From NCBI RefSeq assembly GCF_029674545.1, contig NZ_CP121354.1, forward strand, positions 3,853,001-3,917,000: a DNA stretch of 64,000 bases, read 5' to 3'. Source of the stretch: Mesorhizobium sp. WSM4904. GTDB taxonomy: Bacteria > Pseudomonadota > Alphaproteobacteria > Rhizobiales > Rhizobiaceae. The notes under the pieces are model-generated. The model was given only the letters and a program-made list of their open reading frames with translations, ran no database searches and had not been told where the DNA came from. Numbering within the stretch: position 1 is the first letter of the stretch; each line of letters starts with the position of its first letter. Positions 35,360-42,888 of the stretch are shown one piece after another. The position numbers and the translations under genes are program-made.

Positions 35360-35944
35360 ATGGCGTCGCCGATCATCGACTTCCTGCTGACCCGCAATTC
35401 CGCGCCGATTCCCGACCTCAAGGAGCCGGCGCCGGGCAATGCGGAGATCGCCACGATGATCGCGGCCGCCTCGCGCGTTCCCGACCACGGCCGACTCAAG
35501 CCCTGGCGGTTCATCCTCTACCGCGGCGAGGCACGGGTCGAGATCGGCAGGAAGCTCGCGGCCCTTGCCGAGCAGCGCGAGGGGCCGCTGCCCGAGGGGC
35601 GGCGCAATCAGGAACTGGCGCGCTTCTCGCGCGCGCCGCTGGTGATCGGCGTGGTGTCGGTGCCGCGGGAGAACCCGAAGATCCCGCAATGGGAGATGTT
35701 CCTGTCGGGTGGAATGGCGGCTATGAATCTGATGATTGCGGCCAACGCGCTGGGCTATGGCACCAACATGATCAGCAACTGGTATTCCGACGTCGCGGAG
35801 GGCAGGGCGATTCTCGGGCTGTCGCCGCAGGAGCGCGTCATCGGCTTCGTCCATATCGGCTCATACCAAGGGCCAGCGCCCGAGCGGCCGCGGCCCGATC
35901 CGGCGAAGCTCTATGCCGACTACGCGGGACCCTGGGCCGGCTGA
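35360..35944 (+). CDS. YdjA-like nitroreductase family protein
   Basis: This 194-residue flavoprotein belongs to the nitroreductase family. The YdjA/Frp-like signature SRVPDHGRLKPWRFI (compare PDHGxLxPWRF) is clear, as are LSGGMAAMNLMIAANALGYGTNMISNW and the C-terminal VIGFVHIGS. The TAGGAGAC site with ATG 35360 is preferred to the upstream in-frame ATG. One base separates its stop from the next start, so the two are translationally coupled. Substrate not determined. Confidence 0.87.
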   Translation: MASPIIDFLLTRNSAPIPDLKEPAPGNAEIATMIAAASRVPDHGRLKPWRFILYRGEARVEIGRKLAALAEQREGPLPEGRRNQELARFSRAPLVIGVVSVPRENPKIPQWEMFLSGGMAAMNLMIAANALGYGTNMISNWYSDVAEGRAILGLSPQERVIGFVHIGSYQGPAPERPRPDPAKLYADYAGPWAG

Positions 35945-35945
35945 C

Positions 35946-36554
35946 ATGTTCTACGAGCCGTCCAAGGGGCACGGCCTGCCGCACGATCCATCGAAGGCGA
36001 TCGTGGCTCCCCGCCCCATCGGATGGATATCGACGTTGAACAGGGCCGGTGAGATCAACCTTGCGCCCTATTCTTTCTTCAACGCGTTTTCGACGCGTCC
36101 CTTCATCGTCTGGTTCTCATCGGAAGGCGCGAAGGACAGCGCCACCTTCGCTGAAGAAACAGGCGAATTCGTCGCCAATCTCGTCAGCCGCGAGCTGGCC
36201 GAGAAGATGAACCGCACGGCCGTGGACGCGCCGCGCGGCGTCAGCGAATTCGCCTATGCCGATCTCGCCATGGCGCCGTCGCGCCTCGTCGCGCCGCCGC
36301 GCGTGGCGGAGGCGCCCGCCGCCCTCGAATGCAAGGTGACGGAGATAATCCGGCCGCGGGCGCTGGACGGCACCGAGACCAGCGCCATCGTCGTCGCCGG
36401 CGAGGTCGTCGGCGTCCACATAGACGATGCTTATCTCAAGGATGGCCTGTTCGACATCGTCAAGGCCGGCAACGTCGCCCGGCTCGGCTACATGGACTAT
36501 GCCAGCGTCAACGAGATCTTTTCGATGAGGCGGCCACGCTGGGGAAAAGATTAG
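35946..36554 (+). CDS. Flavin reductase-like FMN-binding protein
   Basis: This 202-residue protein is of the flavin reductase/flavoredoxin type (PF01613-like), with APRPIGWISTLNRAGEINLAPYSFF at the N-terminus as the flavin-binding signature. It later has DSATFAEETGEFVANLVS. It starts one base after the nitroreductase stop (TGACATG). Its last 47 bases overlap, tail to tail, the TetR gene on the other strand. Physiological partner not evident; no flavin-dependent monooxygenase is adjacent. Confidence 0.87.
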   Translation: MFYEPSKGHGLPHDPSKAIVAPRPIGWISTLNRAGEINLAPYSFFNAFSTRPFIVWFSSEGAKDSATFAEETGEFVANLVSRELAEKMNRTAVDAPRGVSEFAYADLAMAPSRLVAPPRVAEAPAALECKVTEIIRPRALDGTETSAIVVAGEVVGVHIDDAYLKDGLFDIVKAGNVARLGYMDYASVNEIFSMRRPRWGKD

Positions 36555-37245
36555 CGCGGCGCGCGGTCATCACGGCGCGTACATAGCCTGGCTCGCCGAT
36601 CCTGATGCTGCCGTCGGGAAGGCCGAGAATGCGGTCGAGCGCGATCTCATAGAGCCTGACGCGCTTTTCCAAGGCTTCGATCGCAACTTCCATGTCGGCA
36701 TCGCTGCCGCTGGCAAAAGCCTTGGCGATGACGTCGTGCGTGGCCATGCCGAACTGCATGACGATATCGGCGACCCCTTCCGGATCGAAGGTGCGGAACG
36801 TGCCGTCCGCGACGCCTTGCCGGATGATCTCCACCAGCACGGGGGAAAACGACGCGCTGGCCGCCAGATTGATGCGGTGGAACAGCACCAGGTTTTCCGG
36901 CCGAAACAGCGTTTCGAACAGCGCCCAGGCTTCCGCGGCGGTTTCGATCTTTGCCTGCCGTGATTTCGCCAGAAGCGCATTCAGTCGACCCAGCGGGTCG
37001 AGGGCCGGATCGGCGACAATGTCCTCGACGCCGGCGAGCGCCTGTTTCGCAAAGCGCCCGGCCAGCGCTTCCAGCAGCGCCTCCTTGGAGGGAAAGTAGT
37101 GGTAGAAAGCGCCCTTCGAGATGCCGGCTGCGGCGATCACGTCGTTGAGGCTCGCTTTGTCATAGCCATGCGTGAGGAACAGGGCCTGGGCATGGTCCAG
37201 CAGTTCTTCGCGCCTGAGTTCCGGGTGCTTGACGATACGGGGCAT
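36508..37245 (-). CDS. TetR family transcriptional regulator
   Basis: This 245-residue repressor-type protein has a TetR helix-turn-helix at residues about 10-55 (REELLDHAQALFLTHGYDKA, VIAAAGISKGAFYHYFPSKEALL) and a ligand-binding helical domain after it. It is divergent from a methyltransferase gene, and paired GACC-N3-GGT sites lie between them. Its 3' end overlaps the flavin reductase gene by 47 bases. The likely target is the divergent gene and itself. Confidence 0.93.
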   Translation of the reverse strand: MPRIVKHPELRREELLDHAQALFLTHGYDKASLNDVIAAAGISKGAFYHYFPSKEALLEALAGRFAKQALAGVEDIVADPALDPLGRLNALLAKSRQAKIETAAEAWALFETLFRPENLVLFHRINLAASASFSPVLVEIIRQGVADGTFRTFDPEGVADIVMQFGMATHDVIAKAFASGSDADMEVAIEALEKRVRLYEIALDRILGLPDGSIRIGEPGYVRAVMTARRANLFPSVAASSKRSR

Positions 37246-37310
37246 GACGAAACCTTGTGCATGAGACGGCCGTTCCCGTCCAGATGACGACAGTCGACGC
37301 TTGAGCTATA

Positions 37311-37341
37311 GACCGTTGGTTGGTATGATAGACCAGTGGTC
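37311..37341. promoter_or_regulatory. TetR operator candidate, paired GACC-N3-GGT sites
   Basis: GACCGTTGGT (37311) and GACCAGTGGTC (37331) are two copies of the palindrome GACC-N3-GGTC, the first lacking only its last base. They start exactly 20 bases apart, about two helical turns, as for tandem TetR dimers. They lie 66 bases before the TetR start and 44 before the methyltransferase start. Confidence 0.55.
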
Positions 37342-37384
37342 GGATTCGACCAATAGCGGCGGGGCATGTCATGGCAGGTGGGTC

Positions 37385-38059
37385 ATGGTCGCGAAATTGA
37401 TTATCCAGACATTCCTGTGGTTCGGCTTCATGGGCGCGTTGCTCTTCATGTCGGCCGGAACGCTGCATTGGCCGGGAGCATGGGCCTATCTGGTCCTGAT
37501 GGTGGGGCTCAGCCTGACACTGGGCGTGGCGCTGGCGCGGCGTGATCCCGGCCTGATGAACGAGAGGCTCAGCCCGCCGATCCAGAAGAACCAGACGGCG
37601 GCCGACAAGGTCCTGCTCTCCGTTCTGCTCGCCGGCATCTTTGCCTGGCAGATCCTGATGGGTCTCGATTTCCGCTTTGGCTGGTCGGCCGTTCCCGCTT
37701 GGCTGCAGGTGACCGGCGCGATCGTGCTGCTGGTCAGCATCTGGATCTGCTACCTGACGATGCTGGAGAACAGCTTCGCGGCGCCTGTCGTGAAGATCCA
37801 GGACGAGCGCGGCCAGAAGGTCATCACCACCGGCCCATACAGCTATGTCCGCCATCCGATGTACGCCGGGGCCATCCTGTTCTTCGCCGGCACGGCGCTG
37901 CTGCTTGGCTCGTGGTGGGGGCTGGTATCGGTCCTCGCCTTCATCGTTCTGCTCGCCATCCGCACCTTCATCGAAGAAAAGACGCTGCGTACCGGCCTGC
38001 GCGGCTATGACGACTATGCAGAGAATGTCCGCTACCGGCTGATCCCGATGGTCTGGTAA
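37385..38059 (+). CDS. Isoprenylcysteine carboxyl methyltransferase-like membrane protein
   Basis: This 224-residue integral membrane protein has about five membrane helices. The C-terminal signature is GPYSYVRHPMYAGAILFFAG and FIEEKTLRTGLRGYDDYAENVRYRLIP, typical of the ICMT/PEMT-like methyltransferase family (SAM-binding His, Tyr and Glu-Glu). The bacterial role is unknown. The ATG at 37385 follows GGTGGG. It is probably repressed by the divergent TetR protein. Confidence 0.85.
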   Translation: MVAKLIIQTFLWFGFMGALLFMSAGTLHWPGAWAYLVLMVGLSLTLGVALARRDPGLMNERLSPPIQKNQTAADKVLLSVLLAGIFAWQILMGLDFRFGWSAVPAWLQVTGAIVLLVSIWICYLTMLENSFAAPVVKIQDERGQKVITTGPYSYVRHPMYAGAILFFAGTALLLGSWWGLVSVLAFIVLLAIRTFIEEKTLRTGLRGYDDYAENVRYRLIPMVW

Positions 38060-38063
38060 CGGT

Positions 38064-38945
38064 TCAGGCGGAAATGCCGGCGGCTTTGGCGCGGGCGAGC
38101 AGCCGCTGGGCGAGCCGCAGATGCGGGCGGTCGTACATCTTGCCTTCGATGCCGACGACGCCCGGATTTCCCGCCGCCGCGAAGGCGTCGACGATCGCCT
38201 GCGAGCGCTCGATCGCCTCGGCCGACGGTGTGAAGGCGGCGTTGATGACCGGCACCTGCGCCGGATGGATCGCCATCTTGCCGGTAAAGCCGTCGCGTTC
38301 GGCCTCGCGGCACTCGGCCTCGAAAGCGGCCATGTCGCGGAAATCCGGAAAGACGGTGTCGATCGCCGCAACCTCGGCCGCGCCGGCTGCCAGGATCGTC
38401 AGCGTGCGCGCAAGGCGGAATAGATCGGTATAGCGGCCGCTCTCGTCGCGCGCCGAGCGCGCGCCGATCGCGGCGGACAAATCCTCGGCTCCCCAGGTAA
38501 GCCCTGCGAGCCGGGTGCTCGCTCCTGCATAGCTTGCCGCCGCCAACACGCCTGCCGCGGTTTCGGTGATGATCGGCAGGATTCTTATGCCGCCGTCCGG
38601 CAATCCGTTTTCGGCCTCGTGCACGCGAAGCTTGGCCGCCAACTGCTGCACATCCTGACCGCTGTTCGACTTCGGCAGCATGATGCCGTCGGGCTTCACC
38701 GGGACAAGTGCGGCAAGGTCGTCATCGGTCATGCCGGTCGTGAGGTCGTTGACGCGCACATAGATGGCGGAGCTGATCTGCTGGCTTCTATCCGAGATGA
38801 AGCGAGCCGCGACTTCGCGAGCGGCCGCCTTGTTGGCGGCGGCCACGGAATCCTCAAGGTCGACGATGACCACGTCAGCGCCGGCGCCGAAGCCCTTTTC
38901 CAGCTTGCGCTCGGAATCGCCGGGCACGAAAAGCAGTGAGCGCAT
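38064..38945 (-). CDS. HpcH/HpaI-type CoA-ester lyase
   Basis: This 293-residue protein resembles citrate lyase beta-subunit/malyl-CoA lyase-like enzymes. It begins MRSLLFVPGDSERKLEKGF and has VDLEDSVAAANKAAAR with metal-binding acids, then LPKSNSGQDV, ILPIITETAAGVL, LTWGAEDLSAAIGA and GKMAIHPAQVPVINAAF. It is the usual length. Its start overlaps the MaoC stop (TGATG), so the two form an operon. It may cleave beta-methylmalyl-CoA or citramalyl-CoA; the true substrate is not fixed by sequence. Confidence 0.88.
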   Translation of the reverse strand: MRSLLFVPGDSERKLEKGFGAGADVVIVDLEDSVAAANKAAAREVAARFISDRSQQISSAIYVRVNDLTTGMTDDDLAALVPVKPDGIMLPKSNSGQDVQQLAAKLRVHEAENGLPDGGIRILPIITETAAGVLAAASYAGASTRLAGLTWGAEDLSAAIGARSARDESGRYTDLFRLARTLTILAAGAAEVAAIDTVFPDFRDMAAFEAECREAERDGFTGKMAIHPAQVPVINAAFTPSAEAIERSQAIVDAFAAAGNPGVVGIEGKMYDRPHLRLAQRLLARAKAAGISA

Positions 38946-39397
38946 CAGGCCGCCTGCTTCTTCATCATCGCCTGCCTCGTGCATTTGGCGACGAGCACGT
39001 CGTCCTGATTGTAGGCGCGGTGCTCGAACTCGACGATGCCGCGATCCGGCTTCGACTTGGATTCGCGCACCGAAACGACCGTGGTCTCGACTCTGATGGT
39101 GTCGCCATGGAAGACCGGGTGCGGAAACACGGTTTCCTTCATGCCGAGATTGGCGACGGTTGTGCCGATGGTGATGTCGTTCACCGAAATGCCGATCATC
39201 AGGCCGAGCGTGAACAGCGAATTGACCAAGGGCTTGCCCCATTCGCTCTTCGCCGCGAAGTCGAAATCGATATGCAAGGGCTGCGGGTTCAGCGTCATCA
39301 CCGAAAACAGCATGTTGTCGCTTTCGGTGACGGTCTTGCGCAGCGAGTGGCGGAAGACATGGCCGACGACGAACTCTTCCAAATAAAGCCCGGCCAT
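38945..39397 (-). CDS. MaoC family acyl-CoA dehydratase
   Basis: This 150-residue hot-dog-fold protein carries the hydratase pattern: the Asp/His region of NPQPLHIDFDFAAKSEWGKPLVNS with the catalytic Asp and His. It is a single-domain MaoC of the type often paired with CoA-ester lyases. It overlaps the downstream lyase gene by one base, which supports one pathway such as hydration of mesaconyl-type CoA esters followed by lyase cleavage. A role in propionate or C5 metabolism is inferred. Confidence 0.86.
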   Translation of the reverse strand: MAGLYLEEFVVGHVFRHSLRKTVTESDNMLFSVMTLNPQPLHIDFDFAAKSEWGKPLVNSLFTLGLMIGISVNDITIGTTVANLGMKETVFPHPVFHGDTIRVETTVVSVRESKSKPDRGIVEFEHRAYNQDDVLVAKCTRQAMMKKQAA

Positions 39398-39549
39398 GGT
39401 CGATCTCCTCCGCTTGTCCCTGCTTGATAGGCGTTGGTCGCGGCTCCATCAAGCCGGTTAAGAAACATGGTGAACCGTTCGTAAACCATTGCCAGACTAC
39501 CGTTCACAACGGGGCCGGGAACATTCCGGCGAGGGCGTAGCTGGTCGGC

Positions 39550-40671
39550 ATGATTGTTTCGCATTTTCTAAAATGGATTGATACGGCAAGGGTCTCCGAG
39601 CGCGCCGCCGCCGCGAGCGCGCTGGCCCGCGCCTACATAAACTCCGACCTGCCGTTCGAGGATCGCTGCGCCGCCGAGGCAGCGCTCACGCTGCTGCTCG
39701 ACGACGTCTCCGCCAAGGTTAGGCAGTCGCTCGCCGAGGCGTTGTCGATGAGCCACCACGCGCCGCCGCAGGTGATCGCAGCACTCGCTTCCGACCAACC
39801 TGAAGTGGCGGCGCTGGTGCTGGCGCGTTCGCCTTTGCTTACCGACGCCGATCTCATCGACCGCGTCGCCGGCGGCCAGAAGGCCACCCAGAAGCTGATA
39901 GCCAACCGTCCCGTCGTCTCGATGTCGTTGGCGGCAGCCATTGCCGAGATCGGCGAGCCGGAAGCCTGCGCAACGCTCATCGCCAATAGTGGCGCCGACA
40001 TTGCATCGCTGAGCTTCCGGCGCATGGCCGAACGCCACGGCCATGTGCCGCTGGTGCGCGAGGCGCTGATCGCTGACGCGCGTCTGCCTGCCGATTGCCG
40101 GCACATGCTTTTGGTCAAGCTCGGCGAGACGCTGAAAGGGTCGCCTCTGGTCTTGGCGCTGATGGGCGCCGCCCGCGCCGATCGCGTGATGCGCGATGCC
40201 TGCGTGAAGGCCTCGGTGACATTGATCGAGGGCACACGCGCCGAGGAGCATGCCGCGCTGATCGAGCATCTGAGGCTGCGCGGCGATCTCACCGCAGGCT
40301 TCATCATCCGCACCATCGCGCATGGCAAGGTCGACTTCTTCGGCTCGGCGCTGGTCGCGCTTGCCCAGCAGTCCGAACAGCGGGTGAGGGCGCTGCTGGC
40401 CGGCGGCCACGACGTCGCGCTGCAGGCGCTGTTCCGCAGCGCCGGCCTCGCCGCCGCCACGCACGGCATCATCTTGCGGGCGCTGAAGGTCTGGCGCGAG
40501 GTCGCCAACGGCAAGCGCGTCGCGGGCGTTCAGGAAGTGAGCTGGCTGATGCTGAAGGAGCTCGGCGGGCAGACGGCCGAGGGCGATCTGGCAGGGCTGG
40601 TGAAGTCGATCCATCTCGACGCGCTGCGCGAAAACGCGCGCGGACACGCGCTGGCGATAGCGGCGGCTTAA
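39550..40671 (+). CDS. DUF2336 domain protein
   Basis: This 373-residue all-helical protein matches the DUF2336 family of alphaproteobacteria, built of HEAT-like helical repeats. These include RCAAEAALTLLLDDVSAKVR, VIAALASDQPEVAALVLARS and LIDRVAGGQKATQKLIANR. It has no signal, no membrane helix and no catalytic motif. Function unknown, with a regulatory or scaffold role possible. Its stop codon (TAA) is part of a class B repeat. Confidence 0.85.
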   Translation: MIVSHFLKWIDTARVSERAAAASALARAYINSDLPFEDRCAAEAALTLLLDDVSAKVRQSLAEALSMSHHAPPQVIAALASDQPEVAALVLARSPLLTDADLIDRVAGGQKATQKLIANRPVVSMSLAAAIAEIGEPEACATLIANSGADIASLSFRRMAERHGHVPLVREALIADARLPADCRHMLLVKLGETLKGSPLVLALMGAARADRVMRDACVKASVTLIEGTRAEEHAALIEHLRLRGDLTAGFIIRTIAHGKVDFFGSALVALAQQSEQRVRALLAGGHDVALQALFRSAGLAAATHGIILRALKVWREVANGKRVAGVQEVSWLMLKELGGQTAEGDLAGLVKSIHLDALRENARGHALAIAAA

Positions 40672-40772
40672 AGCGCGTCGCGCTGAAGCGGATTCAGGCG
40701 ATGCGCTTTAAGCTTTTGTTTTGATGCATGTCGTTTTCGCAAAACCGCTGCACACTTTTGTGCGACATGCAT
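40667..40772 (+). repeat. Two-hairpin intergenic repeat, class B, after the DUF2336 gene
   Basis: Hairpin 1 is CTTAAAGCGC (40667) with GCGCTTTAAG (40703), then CTTTTGTTTT, then hairpin 2 with ATGCATGTCG (40724) and CGACATGCAT (40763). It supplies the TAA stop of the DUF2336 gene and separates it from the convergent FUSC gene. Confidence 0.85.
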
Positions 40773-40779
40773 TAAGGCG

Positions 40780-42846
40780 TCAGCCTCGACCTCTCGCGAA
40801 GAAATCCGGATAATCCTCCATCGCCGCGGCGATGATGCGCAGCGAGGCCGCGACCTGCAGCATTTCGGGCCGGTCGCTGCGATCGGCGATGCCGGCCGCA
40901 TATTGCCTCGCCACGGCGACGGTCGACGTCTGCGGCTCGCCATGTCTCCTGAACAGCAATTCCCGCGCCAGGCCCCTCAGGAAATTGCCGATCGATTCCA
41001 CCGTCTCGTGCGGGATCGCGGAATTCAGCTGCGCGCCGCGCAGCCGCAGCACTTCGAGCCCGACGGTGACGGCGGCGATGCTGCCGCCCAGTATGGGATC
41101 GCCCTTCCTGCCTGTCTGCTGTAGTTGCGGCATCAACTGGTTGATCCGGTCATAGGCCAGGCTTTCGAAGGCCGAACGCCTGGGAATGCGCTCATGCAGG
41201 CAAAGGCGCGCCAGGTCCTCGCGCATTGCCTGCGAGATGCGCTCGACGGTGACCCAGGGGTTGGCCGGCAGCACGACGATGAAGACGCCGATGGCGATCA
41301 GGATGCCGACCAGGATCGACGCCGACCCGGCGAAGAACGGGCCGGGATCATAGGTCATCAGCTGGTGCGGGCTGAGGAAAGCCAAGAAATTGATGGCGAA
41401 GGCGGTGGCGACGCCGACATAGCGCGGATTGGCCATGCCGAGCGCCGCCGGCACCATGATGGGCACGACAAAGAGCGTGAACCAGCCGAAGCCGGGGAGT
41501 GCCGGGAGAGCGATCTGGCCGACAAGGAAGGCGAAGGGCAGCGCGAGCAGCGTTCCCCTGAAGAAACCCCAGGCGGACTGGACCGGATCGGGCCGTGCCG
41601 CGAACAGGCTGGAAACAACGGCAACGAGGATGACGGTGCCTGCGGTCTCCGACCATTTGGTCGTCAGCCAGAAGGCTGCCACCAGAAGCGTGGCGAGTGC
41701 GGCGCGCACGGCGTTGCGCCAGGCGGCGTGATAGTCGCGATGCACGACCAGCGCCGGCTGCTGTCGTTCACGAGACGACCTGGAAACCGGCGAGCGAAGC
41801 GCATCCAGGCCACGCATCACCTGTTTCAGCGCCTCCGCGAAATCGGCGGCGATGGTGAGGCGGGTGATGGTGCCGACCCTGTCCTCGCCGGGTTCGGCCG
41901 GCGTAGCCGGCGCCTCCCGCGCCTTGGTCGCGATCGCGTCGAGCCGCGCAATCCAGGGGCCTGTGTCGTCAAGTGCGCCTGGCGTTGCCGAGAGCTCACC
42001 GACGAAAGCCTGCAAGTCGCTGCGCACGGGGAGGAGCGTCGCGTTTTTCGGCGCGGCATGAGTGTGCAGCGCGCGGGCCGCCGACAGCGCCCACAGCAGC
42101 TGTCCGATCGTGCGCCGCACCGGATGGGCGCGCGTGGCGAAACTTGGCGCCTCCAGACGCGCATAGGTGCGCATCTCGGCAAGCGTCTGAGCGTCGGTGA
42201 TCAGCTTGCGCTGCAGGGCCGCAAGGCCAGCCGGGTCTCCGCCGGAAAAGGCGCCGGAGGCATAGTCGGCAAGATCGAGAATGCTGCGCTTCAACCTCGA
42301 GATGATGGCGTCCGCCGCCAGCTTCGGCAGGATCAGTCGGCTGGTGACGCCGGCGCAGACGATGCCCAGCACGATTTCGGCGCAGCGCGCAATGGCGAGA
42401 TCGACGACGAGATGCGGCTGACCGAAGGCCGGCAGGCTGATGATCATCGCGGTGTAGCCGGCAAGGGCGGCACCATAGGCCTCCGGATTGCGCAGCAGCG
42501 AGGAGACGAGCGTGCAGACGCCGATCCACAGCGCCAGTGCCGTCACCAGGAGCCATGGATTGATGCCGAACAGCGACGTGATGCCGATCGCCGCAGCGCC
42601 GCCGGCCAACGTGCCGAGCAGCCGGTAGAAACCTTTCGCCAGCACCATTCCGGCCACCGGTTGCGCGACGATGAAGACGGTCATCATCGCCCATTGCGGA
42701 TGGTCGAGCTTGAGGGCGTAGGCGACAAGCAGCGCGATCAGCCCGGCCGAAACCGTGCGCAGTGCGAAGATCCAGTCCGAGCGCGTCGGCTGCGTCAGGC
42801 CGCTCAGCGGTGTCTCGACAAGCTCTTTCAGCCGCGTCCAGGTCAC
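40780..42846 (-). CDS. FUSC family (AaeB-like) membrane transporter
   Basis: This 688-residue inner membrane protein resembles the fusaric acid resistance/aromatic acid efflux family. Two blocks of five to six hydrophobic helices (about residues 25-170 and 390-520) flank a soluble region. The first block holds LDHPQWAMMTVFIVAQPVAG, the conserved family start. It begins at GTG 42846 after a GGAGAC site. It lies 42 bases downstream of parE on the same strand. No periplasmic adaptor gene (aaeA-like) is adjacent. Confidence 0.85.
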   Translation of the reverse strand: MTWTRLKELVETPLSGLTQPTRSDWIFALRTVSAGLIALLVAYALKLDHPQWAMMTVFIVAQPVAGMVLAKGFYRLLGTLAGGAAAIGITSLFGINPWLLVTALALWIGVCTLVSSLLRNPEAYGAALAGYTAMIISLPAFGQPHLVVDLAIARCAEIVLGIVCAGVTSRLILPKLAADAIISRLKRSILDLADYASGAFSGGDPAGLAALQRKLITDAQTLAEMRTYARLEAPSFATRAHPVRRTIGQLLWALSAARALHTHAAPKNATLLPVRSDLQAFVGELSATPGALDDTGPWIARLDAIATKAREAPATPAEPGEDRVGTITRLTIAADFAEALKQVMRGLDALRSPVSRSSRERQQPALVVHRDYHAAWRNAVRAALATLLVAAFWLTTKWSETAGTVILVAVVSSLFAARPDPVQSAWGFFRGTLLALPFAFLVGQIALPALPGFGWFTLFVVPIMVPAALGMANPRYVGVATAFAINFLAFLSPHQLMTYDPGPFFAGSASILVGILIAIGVFIVVLPANPWVTVERISQAMREDLARLCLHERIPRRSAFESLAYDRINQLMPQLQQTGRKGDPILGGSIAAVTVGLEVLRLRGAQLNSAIPHETVESIGNFLRGLARELLFRRHGEPQTSTVAVARQYAAGIADRSDRPEMLQVAASLRIIAAAMEDYPDFFARGRG

Positions 42847-42888
42847 GTGCAGGTCTCCGTATCGGAGCCTGTTATGACCGGCAGGTGC

